Shown here piece after piece: positions 55,101 to 64,000 of a stretch of DNA of 64,000 bases. Below the pieces are notes generated by a model, which was not told the origin of the DNA, did no database searches, and saw only the letters and a program-made list of their open reading frames with translations. The DNA comes from Ipomoea triloba (Eukaryota; Streptophyta; Magnoliopsida; Solanales; Convolvulaceae). Positions within the stretch are counted from its first letter, which is position 1. Every line of letters starts with the position of its first letter. A program made the position numbers and the translations under genes. The DNA lies in the NCBI RefSeq assembly GCF_003576645.1, contig NC_044922.1, positions 7,400,640 through 7,464,639 of the forward strand, given 5' to 3'.

Positions 55101-55620
55101 AGAGAAAAAGAAGGGGGATACAACGGGCAAGAAAAGGGCAGCAAGTGAACCAGCTGGACCACCTCCAAAAATACCAAGAATCATGAGCAAAGCAGTGGAG
55201 GATGCCAAACAGGCAGAAAACCTAAGGGTCCAGCGTACACTGGAAATGGAGAGAAGGAGAGAAGAGGACAGAGAAAGAAGAAGAAAAAGACAAGAACGAC
55301 AGTCAGAAGAAGAAAGGAAGATAGATCTTCTCATGACAAACTTTAAGTTTGGGAACAGAGAAGACACTGAACAAATTCTGACTCTGGAGATATTCAAGCT
55401 TCTGAAAATCACTGGGATATCTACACACAGCAATATGTCTCCAGAAGAATGCATTGCCTGGTGGAAAGATGGAGTAATTGATGGTGAGTTCGTGGGGGAA
55501 GCCTACAGGAACTACAGGCATCTAGATGTCACAGATGAATACTTAAGCCTGGTAAATCCGAAAGACCCCATCAAGACACGAGAAGCCATTAACAAGAAAA
55601 GGAAAGCCAACAAGAAGTAA
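52141..55620 (+). CDS. Large SIRE-type 3' ORF (1159 aa), function unknown
   Basis: Uninterrupted frame from ATG 52141 after a 1.58-kb spacer. Residues 1 to about 260 look globular (DLRAAFDFASSEEAVKHLSD, EVSLDLLKILHAIWNNNKLD, IIFNFLQQQVMRSVSNANLS) and resemble the plant-transposon-type domains found in extra ORFs of retroelements. Residues about 270-830 are low-complexity, acidic and Ser/Pro/Glu-rich, with recurring GSRGE-like words. Residues about 850-990 are a likely coiled coil (AARKATDEAAVARAEAASAR). Residues 1010-1080 are Lys/Arg/Glu-rich. A compact C-terminal segment ends in KKRKANKK, a nuclear-signal-like tail. It occupies the place of the env-like gene of SIRE elements, but I see no signal peptide or clear membrane helix. 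Confidence 0.75.
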   Translation: MASESSTSTSSSDAYQRELLHIRSQIKQVKAGSILDRNGFITNSPNPKMAEKVLKKFEKAGLMKYMTHDYGTVHPLDFTEWFANAKVTKGKIESRFNDFPITTSVGDLRAAFDFASSEEAVKHLSDYDLDKQAFWEKIRLATAPPRASSALRKYHLKERFALAADLIMKFVLGKVSGTDEVSLDLLKILHAIWNNNKLDWAHIIFNFLQQQVMRSVSNANLSISKKVGFGFVVQFLLSLKGFELREGKEIHRNTYMGRTKSLVPKTKGVKAAPSPSQPKGRGKRKAQTEEKNSDDEPLDVLIQRGHLPKRARKAKTVAVTRVQEVEPSVIQVPFEDRAQAQGEPQATLATEVERVPPTRSLSRDLCVNDDITAEGTGDSVGLSREMAREVEGTGIGDPVQGDAEEPCEMVRETDYTVRVGDDLLEHSQEITAQIDEAISATEIISDGRDDLYDEVSTQLAVEAPTLDDFSRVIRWINWRTSSFTQLMSQAAEMEAEEQFALQWLGISEIPAQQLMDLAHETRVMKLNSERTDKGKSIAVEAPEVEAEPEEDPETEARFREDIRLATAISLGQNVEFTRGPGETSGVAHDDIATAAIPLSQVSNSALDEQVEASRGESETSEALQVAPNTVLLLPPPESTPSTTIDEAQTIREGEVPLLTLPGFPTAPEIIIIPGSSEQTEMQSNEQHEQNAPSPAGSRSTDNTIEGGNPEAPVDTTSPTSPADDKVPSTGSRGDAEGEPLLDENREASNTEEHSLADPISTVAEAEAPGSRGEEQEVIHPSGGNREAPDMELPSSSEPCVPVDPQTLNREVDSQLQVMGGNLEAPKSPPTKGTSRSSSPTSDYDQQAEEVFIGEVRQFMADQSQKMAQLERILAVVRNAAMPAAGTSESQGRHAELLEQAIWAEDAARKATDEAAVARAEAASARAELAEMRAELRAFQYSSELRQDVMKAILDDLSNQVPAQLQAIFEGMSTLLSRTDDANKGENKEKKKGDTTGKKRAASEPAGPPPKIPRIMSKAVEDAKQAENLRVQRTLEMERRREEDRERRRKRQERQSEEERKIDLLMTNFKFGNREDTEQILTLEIFKLLKITGISTHSNMSPEECIAWWKDGVIDGEFVGEAYRNYRHLDVTDEYLSLVNPKDPIKTREAINKKRKANKK

Positions 55621-55894
55621 GCTCTCGTGGTCCAAACTCCATCTCATTTCAATGTATTGATATCTATGTTGTTCTTGGTCTTATTTCTTTCAATCCTGTC
55701 TACTAAACTCTACTTTGTAAACATTCCCTTTTTATAATCATATATATCTTTTGCTGGGGGTGTTGCGTGAGTTATATTATTCATAGTTTAGTAGAGTATT
55801 TTGTCAAACTTACCATATGCGCTGAAAAATAAAATCCTTGTTAATTCTTTCTATCAAATCAGCCATATAGAGTAAGTATAAGTGTTGGCATCAT

Positions 55895-55909
55895 CAAAAA
55901 GGGGGAAAT
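55895..55909 (+). other. Polypurine tract of the SIRE-like element
   Basis: AAAAAGGGGGAAAT immediately precedes the 3' LTR start TGTTAGG. Confidence 0.9.
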
Positions 55910-57741
55910 TGTTAGGAACATCATGTAATAGGTTTTGATGATACCAACGGTTAAGTAGAAATCCCCAAAGTCTCGAAAGATAGGAATCAATGTAAGTTCG
56001 ACAAGTAAACTAAGAGCGAAAATACAACCGGGTAACTTGAGCTCAACTCGGAAAATATTTAAGCTTAAGGTAAACTTGTTTGAACATCTTAGAAGTCTCG
56101 TGTTGTAATCATATAGACAGATCAGAAGAAAGCATGGGACAACTCTGGAGGAATAAGGGTCTGCGAGACATCAACTAAGTCTCGAGACATAAGCAGAGTT
56201 CGAGAGGTAGTACCTCTCGATACAGTTATCCAGTTCGAGACATAAACAGAGTTCGAGAGATAGACCTCTCGATATTTGAGTTCGAGACATCAAGCAATCA
56301 AGATATCAACCTTGGTCTCGATACACTAACAATTCTCCAACAAAGCTGAATGACGGTCATACTTAAAGTCTGGAGAAGAAGAATATCATGGAGATGGAAT
56401 AATGAAGAGGTGCCGAACGTGAAGATTTCAAAATGGGCGGAAATGGATGACACGTCAGATTTCCACCACAAACGGTCAAAAGGTGCACCAATGCTGAAGT
56501 GGTCTGATTCCCTACAAACAAGGAATAATGGGAATATAAAAAGAGTAACTTTTACCAAAAGACGAAAGTGGAGCATGGACTCAAGAAAGTGAACTATGGA
56601 ATATTCACTACAAGACAAAGAGGTTCAAGTTACAAGATCACCACTCCATGAAATATGCTGAAAATATGCAAGACCCATGATCAGCATGGGAGACAAATTT
56701 CAAACGGAATAATTTCCCCTCCAACGGAATTATTCCTCTACTCTCATATATAAGGACGTCAAGAAGCGGGGCGAAAAACCTGAGGCTTGAGGCGGGCTTC
56801 GTGATCAAAGCTCAAGCGCTCGATATTGTACTAAATTGGAGCTGTCTTGTGAAGATCCTGAGGCTTGACGCGGCTTGGTGATCAAAGTCAAGTGCTCGAG
56901 AGGGGAGTAANNNNNNNNNNNNNNNNNNNNNNNNNNNNNNNNNNNNNNNNNNNNNNNNNNNNNNNNNNNNNNNNNNNNNNNNNNNNNNNNNNNNNNNNNN
57001 NNNNNNNNNNNNNNNNNNNNNNNNNNNNNNNNNNNNNNNNNNNNNNNNNNNNNNNNNNNNNNNNNNNNNNNNNNNNNNNNNNNNNNNNNNNNNNNNNNNN
57101 NNNNNNNNNNNNNNNNNNNNNNNNNNNNNNNNNNNNNNNNNNNNNNNNNNNNNNNNNNNNNNNNNNNNNNNNNNNNNNNNNNNNNNNNNNNNNNNNNNNN
57201 NNNNNNNNNNNNNNNNNNNNNNNNNCAAGAAGCGGGGCGAAAAACCTAAGGCTTGAGGCGGCTTCGTGATCAAAGCTCAAGCGCTCGATATTGTACTAAA
57301 TAAGGGAAGTTTTTAGTGCAATCCTTCCAGGGAGTTTCTGGAAGAAGAGTGGACGTAGGCGGGTTGGCCGAACCACTTAAAAATCTCTCTTGCATTTACT
57401 TACTGTTTTCATCTCTCGCTAACCTCTCGATTGCACTGCATATAAACTCACTTCTCGAACTAACTAAAACTCGTGCTAACTAAAAGGGGATAACATTTCT
57501 GCTGCGCATAAAACTTTGTCTTCACCTCGTGAGGTATCGAACGCTGCGCATAAAACTTTGTCTTCACCTCGTGAGGTATCGAACCTAAATATCCTAAGTT
57601 CAATACACCCTCGTGAGGTATCGAACCTAAATATCCTAAGTTCAATACACACGAGAGGTTGAAAAGATTTGCAAAATCTTATACAAGTCTATTCACCCCC
57701 CCCCCACTCTAGACTTGTACCCCATCCCCTTGGGACCAACA
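55910..57741 (+). repeat. 3' LTR of the SIRE-like element, with gap
   Basis: Matches the 5' LTR from its start to the TATA region (GGACGT at 56755), then jumps to the repeat section AAGAAGCGGGGCGAAAAACC, enters 315 N, and resumes with similar repeats before the normal 3' end. Near 57530-57660 short blocks (CGCTGCGCATAAAACTTTGT; CTCGTGAGGTATCGAACC) are duplicated. The region around the gap is probably collapsed or misjoined. Confidence 0.85.
56911..57225. other. Assembly gap, 315 N
   Basis: A run of 315 undetermined bases inside the tandem-repeat part of the 3' LTR. Confidence 1.
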
Positions 57742-57746
57742 TATTT

Positions 57747-58093
57747 CATATTCTTTCCTTGCTTATTGTTTTTTTTTCTCATACAATGATGAAGTATTAT
57801 AAAATATATATGGTTAGTCAATAAAATCAATGATTTTTACTAAAATCATTATGAGTTTAGGTTTACAAAATTGCCCCTAAGTTTTGGGAAAAAAACTTGG
57901 TTAGACACTTCTATTATATATATATATATGATGAATAGACTCCAAGGGAGTAAAACCCCTACCATATTTCTTGATTTTATTGGAGCGAGATGAAAAGAAA
58001 GTAATACAAATCGACCCACATTTTTTTTGAATGAATCAAAAGATGGCATGTAAGCAGAGAGTAGAAAATTGAATAAAATGTATAAGTATATGT
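57747..58093. other. AT-rich flank with a possible inverted Helitron end
   Basis: On the minus strand TATAATAGAAGTGTCTAACC near 57915-57900 resembles the sequence near 18260. No gene is seen. Confidence 0.35.
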
Positions 58094-58814
58094 TGTTGGA
58101 AAAATAGCATAAAATGACAATTTAAGTGGCTATTTTGTGGTACAAATATATGTGGGGTCCACTTCCGATTTGGGTCGGGTCAAATTGGATTCGGGTTCTT
58201 CATAATTAGACGAAGAGATTGATATATTATACGCACAAAACGGATAATGCGTGAATGAGAAATTGGTTCTCAAAGTTGACCCATTTGAAATTGAAAAATG
58301 GTGGCAAAGCTTTAGAATAAGGCTTTGTCCCACATTGGTTTGGGAAGTGGGTTTGCACCACTATTTATACAAGGGATTTTCTTAGGCTTAGTGAATTGTA
58401 TAGCATAGAGGCTCTCTCTCGCGCGTAGAGGGGGGCGGCCTGCCCGATCTTATCACCTCGTGGTCTCGTTTTGCATCAATTATCAATTCTCAGGTAGTAG
58501 TCTACCGTTACAGTACACTTTTCTCTCTCAAAATCTGCTTCTACTCCTTTCTTTGCATACTGTGTTCAGGCCATTGTTCTTGTTCACTGGGTTTCGAAGT
58601 TTGAGTGCTCAAACTAGAAATCGAATCTTGCTTTATCCTGGGAAACCTAGGCTACAACGCTCCTAGCACATTGGGAGGTAGCAAATAAGGTTTTAAGGAC
58701 AGTGTAGTGAGTACACGACTCAAGCTTACCTTTGTCAAGAAATTCCTTTCGTATTTTTTTTTTGTGCTTGTTATTTTCCTGGAAATATTATTTTCGTAAT
58801 ATTATTTCCTAACA
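58094..58814 (+). repeat. Tork-like copia LTR (721 bp)
   Basis: Starts TGTTGGAAAAATAGC and ends ATTTCCTAACA. It carries CCCACATTGGTTTGGGAAGT, a TATA-like TATTTATAC near 58363, and a transcribed pyrimidine-rich section. A copia gag follows 37 bp later. I see no canonical iMet PBS after it. An inverted, diverged relative lies at 62900-63145. Confidence 0.65.
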
Positions 58815-58850
58815 AGCTTAAAACCTTATTTTTCTGTTTATCTTGAAGAA

Positions 58851-59602
58851 ATGGAGAATCCTACACTTCCAGTTTATGAGGGCGGGAATGTTGTTGAGAA
58901 CAACAGTGGTGAGAACAGCAACAATGTTGCACATTCCCAGGCACCAATGAACGTTGGTTCACAAGATAGTGTGGGCATTGAGGGGTATATCCCTACGATG
59001 TGGGCACCTACGGTGCCAAGTAGTTCACTGGTTCAAACTTCAAGTGGTGGCAGCAAAAGATGTTGTTCTACCTGGCTACTCTCGGCTTGGCAAGGTTCTT
59101 GACAGAGAAAGCTCCTGAATTGAAGCAAGATGATCCACAATTCGTGATGGCGGCTGGGTTTTGGAAGGATTCAGACTTCCTTTGCCGCAACTACATTCTG
59201 AACGGATTGTGTGATGCACTTTACGATGTATATCATAAAATTGGCACAACGAGAGCGCTGTGGGAAGACTTGGATCATAAGTACAAAAGCGAGGATGCCG
59301 GCGCAAAGAAATTTGTTATTGGCCAATTCCTCGACTTTAAAATGGTTGATTCTAAGATCGTGATAAGTCAGGTTGAAGATTTACAGTTAATCTTTGATGA
59401 AATCCGTGACGAGGACATGCAAATTAGTGAGTCCTTTCTAGTGGCATCGATGATCCACTTGCTGCCTCCAGGGTGGAAGGACTTCAAAAACTACCTTAAG
59501 CACAAGCGAAAGGAGATGAACCTGGAAGACCTGATCCAGCGACTCAGAATTGATGAGGGGAACATAAAAACTGACGGGAACATAAAAACCTGGAAGACCT
59601 AA
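58851..59602 (+). pseudogene. Tork-like copia gag, frameshifted and truncated
   Basis: Starts MENPTLPVYEGGNVVENNSG. Near 59040 the frame shifts; the gag fold then continues as FKWWQQKMLFYLATLGLARF, DALYDVYHKIGTTRALWEDL and SFLVASMIHLLPPGWKDFKN (UBN2-type copia gag). It stops after a short duplication, GNIKTDGNIKTWKT. There is no zinc knuckle and no pol after it. Confidence 0.85.
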
Positions 59603-60070
59603 TCCAGCCTTGAAATTAGCGCACTGGTGAACTGCTCACAGATGGCGCACCGGGAATCACCAACGCAAGCACAAGGGGGTGGAGTGTAGTGCATATAACT
59701 AACTCAAATGCCATGCAACCAAAAAAGAAAAAGGAGCACATAACCAAAACCTGATGAATGAAGGTTGTCCGCGTCGCCGATCGAGGTTTCACGGTGGTGC
59801 AACTCCATCCTCGTTGTGCAGCAGCCAAACCCATTCGCCGGATGACACCTACCAACCGTAATCATCGGACAACAAAAACAGATACCCAACTAAAAAATTC
59901 ATACGAGACACTACTAAGATGAAATACCATTAACGCCCCTTGTGCAATCTAAGTGACGGACTAGCATATGGTAGTATGGATAGTTTTGGGCCATCAGATA
60001 GCATTTGATCAATGCACCACATACATCAATGCATAGGTTCACACGTTAAAGTAGGTTTGCACCTGAAAAC
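59603..60070. other. Sequence of unknown origin after the gag
   Basis: No ORF or repeat is recognised. Confidence 0.3.
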
Positions 60071-60072
60071 TA

Positions 60073-60073
<1 letters not shown>

Positions 60074-60108
<35 letters not shown>
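60074..60108. repeat. (AC)n microsatellite
   Basis: About 17 AC units, followed by a short TA-rich stretch. Confidence 0.95.
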
Positions 60109-60114
<6 letters not shown>

Positions 60115-60135
60115 CTATATATACATATACATATA

Positions 60136-60945
60136 AAATTCAGTTCTCATGCGTTTAGGTGTGTCCCGTGCGGTTGTACGGTTAAATTTGAGCCATTGAT
60201 TTTACTTAAATCAACGTTCAGGATTAACAAAATTAAAAAAAAAACGCGATGGCAATTTGGTATTTATTGCATCTAGGCCAAATTTAAGGTAGGTGATTTT
60301 CCTTCTTAAAGTGCGTGGTTCTTGCTTAAGGTGCGTGGTTTTTGTGCTTAAGGTGCGTGGGTTTTGTGCTTAATGTGAGTAGTTGTTGAAACTTAAGGTG
60401 CGCTAACTTGAAGCTTAAGGTGCATGATATTTCTTCTTAAGGTGCGTGATTTGTATGTTTAAAGTGCGTGAGTTGTTGAAACTTAGGTGATTGGTTTGTG
60501 TACTTAAGGTGCTCCATTTTAATGCTTAAGGTGCTTTGTTTGTTCAATTAAAACCTTGAAGACGAAGCATGAGAAATTTAATCATCAGCAGCCCAACAGA
60601 CAAACTAGAGCCTTATGCAATAAGTAATTCAAGATGTATAGTTCCCATAACGTGATGCATTGTTTGTGTTTTTAAGTTGCAGGGTTTGTGTGGTTAAGGT
60701 GCGTCATTTTAATGCTTAAGGTGCGTGGTTTGTGTACTTAAGGTGCATTATTTTAATGCTTAAGATGCATAGTTTGTGTACTTAAGGTGCGACATTTTAA
60801 TGCTTAAGGTGCGTGGTTTGTGTTCTTAAGATGCTTTGTTTGTGTGCTTAAGGTGCGTGATTTTTGTATTTAATGTGCATCATTTTAATGTTTAAGGTGC
60901 GTGATTTTGTGTTAAGCGCACAACCGCACGAGAAGCTATCTCCAC
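60136..60945. mobile_element. Fold-back element filled with CTTAAGGTGCGTG repeats
   Basis: An inverted repeat CGTGCGGTTGT (near 60170) / ACAACCGCACG (near 60920) brackets about 730 bp in which the word CTTAAGGTGCGTG and variants recur more than 20 times at 20-25 bp spacing. It is flanked by (AC)n and (TA)n microsatellites. It may be a MULE-like or other non-autonomous DNA element; the family is not known to me. The array at 9250-9480 is a relative. Confidence 0.5.
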
Positions 60946-60957
60946 ACCAGAACTCAT

Positions 60958-60959
<2 letters not shown>

Positions 60960-61009
<50 letters not shown>
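60960..61009. repeat. (TA)n microsatellite
   Basis: About 25 TA units. Confidence 0.95.
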
Positions 61010-61011
<2 letters not shown>

Positions 61012-61140
61012 CGGGATTGGGCGGGGAGAGTACTCCCCGTCCCCACACTCGTCCTCGGCTGGGAATTAAAAACTCCCTCCATCCCCATCCCTAATTCCCT
61101 ACTTTTGTCACCGTTCTCGACTTCCCATCCTTGTCGGGAC
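61010..61140. other. GC-rich hAT-like terminal sequence
   Basis: CCCCGTCCCC and CCATCCCCATCCCTAATTCC resemble the reverse complement of the GC-rich segment at 12486. A hAT-type end is possible; no TSD was found. Confidence 0.3.
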
Positions 61141-61860
61141 ATGGAGCTGGGTTCCTAGTCAGGTATGGATATAATTGACATCCATATTACCTTATTAACC
61201 CAATATTCTTTTCATACCAGTTACTCGATATAATCTTGATTTATGGTAAGTCTAGTTCATTAAAAATTATCAATATTTTTATATTTTTATATTAACGCAT
61301 TTCCCTTACCATTGTTTTTTATATTTGTTTTTCTTCGTTTTCCGTTTCTATGTGAGTTGTTATACCATGGAGCAGAGTCCACCTTGCAAGATGCATGGAC
61401 CCTGGTCCTAAACCACATTGAATTGTGTATTTTTAGTATTGAAATTGCAAACTTCTAGAATGTAAATTGTATTTCTAAGTCAAAACACATAACAACTGTA
61501 GAAGGAAATTTGTTAATACAAGATTGTATTAAATTTTAAAAAGATTAAATTATGTATTTTTAGTATTAGAATTAATTGCAGTATTTGAAAGGAATTTGTG
61601 AATACAAAACATATATGTTAACATTGTGTATTCGTAGTATGCAAATTGTAAATTTTTAGAAGGTAAATTATGAAAATTAAGTAGGTAAATTGTGTATCTA
61701 CGCCATTTTAGACCCAGATCCACAAAATACATAGTCCTATAAATCATTAACCAAATATTTAGCATATTAATAACGGTGGAATGGGGGTGATACAATTTGA
61801 GTTGGAAAATTAAAAGATTAAAAATGAAGTTTTTACAGATAAAATTCACATTATGTGGTG
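61141..61860. other. AT-rich DNA with loose repeats
   Basis: Variants of AATTGTGTATTTTTAGTATT recur near 61423, 61550 and 61622. No gene is seen. Confidence 0.4.
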
Positions 61861-62330
61861 ATACAATCCCGAGGTTGTGTATATGTGAATGCACTTCTTC
61901 GAGTCAAGAGCTAAACACTAGAAAGTGAGAGAAAAAGACATAACTATGCTTTGAGTGGCAGTTCAACTCCAGAAAAGAGAGATAAGAGAAGGAAATGTGT
62001 CCAGACAAATTCAATATATTCTTCCTTGCCTTTCTTCAAATACATAGTTAACTATTTATACAGGACCATACAACTACCCACTATTCCACTAATGTGTTAT
62101 AACTACCCATGAATCCCATTATACACTAAATAGTAGTATGTAGTAGACTAGTAGTAATTGCAACAATATTGGGTGTATCATTTCTGCGCCCATCAAAATC
62201 ACCTTGTTCTCAAGGTGATAAGTCATTTCAATGTTGAATATGCAAGGATGAACGAACTTGACTTGATGAGTAATACTGTATCCGTCGTATTAACTGGATG
62301 TTTCATCATCCAATTGTTTGTCTATGTGCT
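61860..62330 (-). mobile_element. Gypsy-type LTR and pol-end remnant, minus strand
   Basis: On the minus strand YHLENKVILMGAEMIHP (near 62235-62185) resembles the last residues of gypsy polyproteins (LEDKV...G...). An LTR-like region with TATA (GTATAAATAG near 62055) and a pyrimidine-rich leader follows. Only a remnant; the LTR ends are not fixed. Confidence 0.5.
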
Positions 62331-62370
62331 TCATGTATGGATACCTCATTAATCTATGTGGAGTTGTAAA

Positions 62371-62800
62371 AACACTCCTATACTATTAAGGTTTGCATTG
62401 TATTGTAAAATATGGTAATATAATTCCTATTCGTAATACAATTGTAAATTAAACTATACTAATATAATTTCTAATAAAATATATTCTTACCTACGTTCCT
62501 ATTCGTAATACAATCTATACTATTAATAAAAACAATATCCTCAACTTTAACTTCCCGCTCAAAACACTCCTATACTATTAAGGTTTGCATAGTATTGTTA
62601 AATATGGTAATACAATTCCTATTCGTAATACAATTGTAAATTAAACTATACTAATACAATTCTAATAAAATATATTCTTACCTACGTTCGTATTCGTAAT
62701 ACAATTTTAGATTAAAATTACTAATCGTAATAATATAGTACATATACTTCCCTGCAATGCAATCTATACTATTAATAAAAACGAAAATAAAAAAAAATTG
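62371..62800 (+). mobile_element. Tandem Helitron-type 5' ends
   Basis: TCTATACTATTAATAAAAAC occurs at 62514 and 62763, each after host A, as in plant Helitron 5' ends. The surrounding 192-bp block (landmark AACACTCCTATACTATTAAG at 62371 and 62563) is tandemly duplicated. No 3' end is seen in the remaining window. Confidence 0.5.
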
Positions 62801-62899
62801 GCATAACTCAACCTGCAATGCCAGTCAATTTTCTGAACGACATTTGTGCCTGCAGGTGTCGGCACACACGAGTCAAGCCTTTTCAAATTCATTTTGGGA

Positions 62900-63145
62900 T
62901 TTGGTTTGCACCCTCCCCTGCGCGCGAAAGAGAGCCTCTATGCTATATAATTCAATAAGCTTTAGAAAGACTCTTGTATAAGTAGTTGTGCAAACCTACT
63001 TCCCAAACCAATGTGGGACAAAAGCTACTTGAAAGGCTTTTCTCTCCATTTTTCTAACTCAAATGGGTCAAATTTGATAACCAATTCTCATTCACCCATT
63101 ACCCTTTTTGAGCGTACAATATATCAAACTTTTCGTCTAACTACC
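62900..63145 (-). repeat. Tork-like LTR fragment, inverted
   Basis: The minus strand matches 58196-58440 (CCCACATTGGTTTGGGAAGT; GCATAGAGGCTCTCT; CGCGCG) with moderate divergence. It is cut at 63145 by the third SIRE LTR. Confidence 0.75.
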
Positions 63146-64000
63146 TGTTAGGAACATCATGTAATAGGTTTTGATGATACCAACTGTTAAGTAGAAATCC
63201 CCGAGTCTCGACGCATAGGCAAAACGCTGTAAGTTCGACAAGTAAACCAAGAGCGAAAATACAACCGAGTAACTTTGAGCTCAACTCGGAAAATATTTAA
63301 GCTTGAGGTAAATTTGTTTGAACATCTTAGAAGTCTCGTGTATTGTAATCATATAGACAGATCAGAAGAAGGCATGGGACAACACTGGAGGAATAAGGGT
63401 CTGCGAGACATCAACTAAGTCTCGAGACATAAGCAGAGTTCGAGAGGTAGGACCTCTCGATACAGTTATCCAGTTCGAGACATAAACAGAGTTCGAGAGA
63501 TAGACCTCTCGATATTTGAGTTCGAGACATCAAGCGATCAAGATATCAACCTTGGTCTCGATACACTAACAATTCTCCAACAAAGCTGAATGACGGTCAT
63601 ACTTAAAGTTTGGAGAAGAAGAATATCATGGAGATGGAATAATGAAGAGGTGCCGAACGTGAAAATTTCAAAATGGGCGGAAATGGATGACACGTCAGAT
63701 TTCCACCACAAACGGTCAAAAGGTGCACCAATGCTGAAGTGGTCTGATTCCCTACAATCAAGGAATAATGGGAATATAAAAAGAGTAATTTTTACCAAAA
63801 GACAAAATTGGAGCATGGACTCAAGAAAAGTGAACTATGGAATATTCACTACAAGACAAAGAGGTTCAAGTTACAAGATCACCACTCCATGAAATATGCT
63901 GAAAATACGCAAGACCCATGATAAGCATGGGAAACAAATTTCAAACGGAATAATTTTCCCTCCAACGGAATTATTCCTCTACTCTCATATATAAGGACGT
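63146..64000 (+). repeat. Third SIRE-like LTR, truncated by the window end
   Basis: Starts TGTTAGGAACATCATG and follows the other two LTRs to GGACGT at 64000, more diverged than those two are from each other (for example CGACGCATAGGCAAAACGCT in place of a shorter stretch). It is either a solo LTR or the start of another element. TSD not testable. Confidence 0.88.

Larger units (their letters stand above)
41988..57741 (+). mobile_element. Complete SIRE/Maximus-like Ty1/copia element with duplicated gag
   Basis: Long LTRs at 41988-43777 and 55910-57741 with TGTT...AACA ends are flanked by the TSD TATTT (41983-41987 and 57742-57746). Gene order is gag, protease, integrase, RT, RNase H, i.e. copia. 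Long LTRs, a CCHC gag and a large extra ORF between pol and the 3' LTR fit the SIRE/Maximus lineage. LTR copies differ at only a few bases outside the gap, so the insertion is recent. The internal region carries an extra partial LTR, PBS and gag (45748-47400). An N run interrupts the 3' LTR. Confidence 0.93.

Noticed and set aside
53491..55521. Minus-strand ORFs of 65-173 aa opposite the 1159-aa ORF
   Set aside because: Shadows of the long plus-strand frame with no domain of their own.
52141..55620. Calling the 1159-aa ORF an envelope gene
   Set aside because: Position alone supports it; no signal peptide, fusion peptide or clear membrane helix is visible.
60864..61094. ORFs with Tyr-Ile repeats across (TA)n
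   Set aside because: Translation of the TA microsatellite.

Overview
This window is nuclear DNA of a flowering plant, most likely a eudicot. It carries an intron-containing plant gene, Ty3/gypsy and Ty1/copia LTR retrotransposons with plant-type primer-binding sites (tRNA-iMet and tRNA-Asp), Helitron-type ends, hAT remains, and long AT-rich intergenic stretches. I cannot name the species. About nine tenths is transposable-element DNA, much of it nested. Only one gene looks like an intact host gene; at least two others are broken copies of host genes.

Layout. 1-5030: 3' part of a Tat-lineage gypsy element (end of pol, 42-bp and 76-bp tandem repeats, a decayed antisense gene, and a 3' LTR with TGATAGT/ACTATCA ends). 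It sits inside the long LTR of a Tekay/Del-like gypsy element whose LTR remainder, PBS and gag start run to 7419. 7420-9480: microsatellites and two arrays of short degenerate repeats. 9487-11154 (minus): hAT transposase pseudogene interrupted by a 5'-truncated LINE with a 15-bp target-site duplication (TSD). 11155-13600: repeats and unannotated DNA. 13662-17000: a nine-coding-exon HAD-family pyrimidine 5'-nucleotidase-like gene (259 aa). 17700-26590: Helitron termini around AT-rich arrays, a 3.6-kb solo LTR (TSD TTGAC) and exon-like scraps. 26965-27151: broken first exon of a REVEILLE/LHY-CCA1-like MYB gene. 27253-37788: an Athila-like non-autonomous element family in LTR-sharing tandem, hosting a 260-bp TRIM, a Tekay-like solo LTR (TSD AAATC) and an inverted solo LTR of its own family (TSD ATGAG). 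37789-41987: AT-rich repeats, a Helitron 3' end and a decayed YTH-domain (ECT) gene fragment. 41988-57741: a complete, recent SIRE/Maximus-like copia element (TSD TATTT) with an intact integrase-RT-RNase H frame, an internally duplicated gag, a 1159-aa 3' ORF and a 315-bp assembly gap. 57747-64000: Tork-like copia remains, a fold-back repeat element, a gypsy fragment, tandem Helitron 5' ends, and a third SIRE LTR cut by the window end.

How the parts relate. TSDs let several insertions be ordered. A roughly 588-codon ORF in the Athila-like element was open before two solo LTRs split it: the three pieces sum to a whole number of codons once one extra C is discounted. The Tat element landed in the Tekay LTR, the LINE in the hAT gene, and the TRIM in the Athila 3' end. 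The most unusual items are the single-ORF Athila-like family with CG-rich palindromic LTRs, the SIRE element with a leader-gag duplication joined at a short CCAGGG homology, its large 3' ORF and recurring TTCGAGAGGT word, and a 48-bp in-frame duplication of a splice acceptor in the one intact gene.
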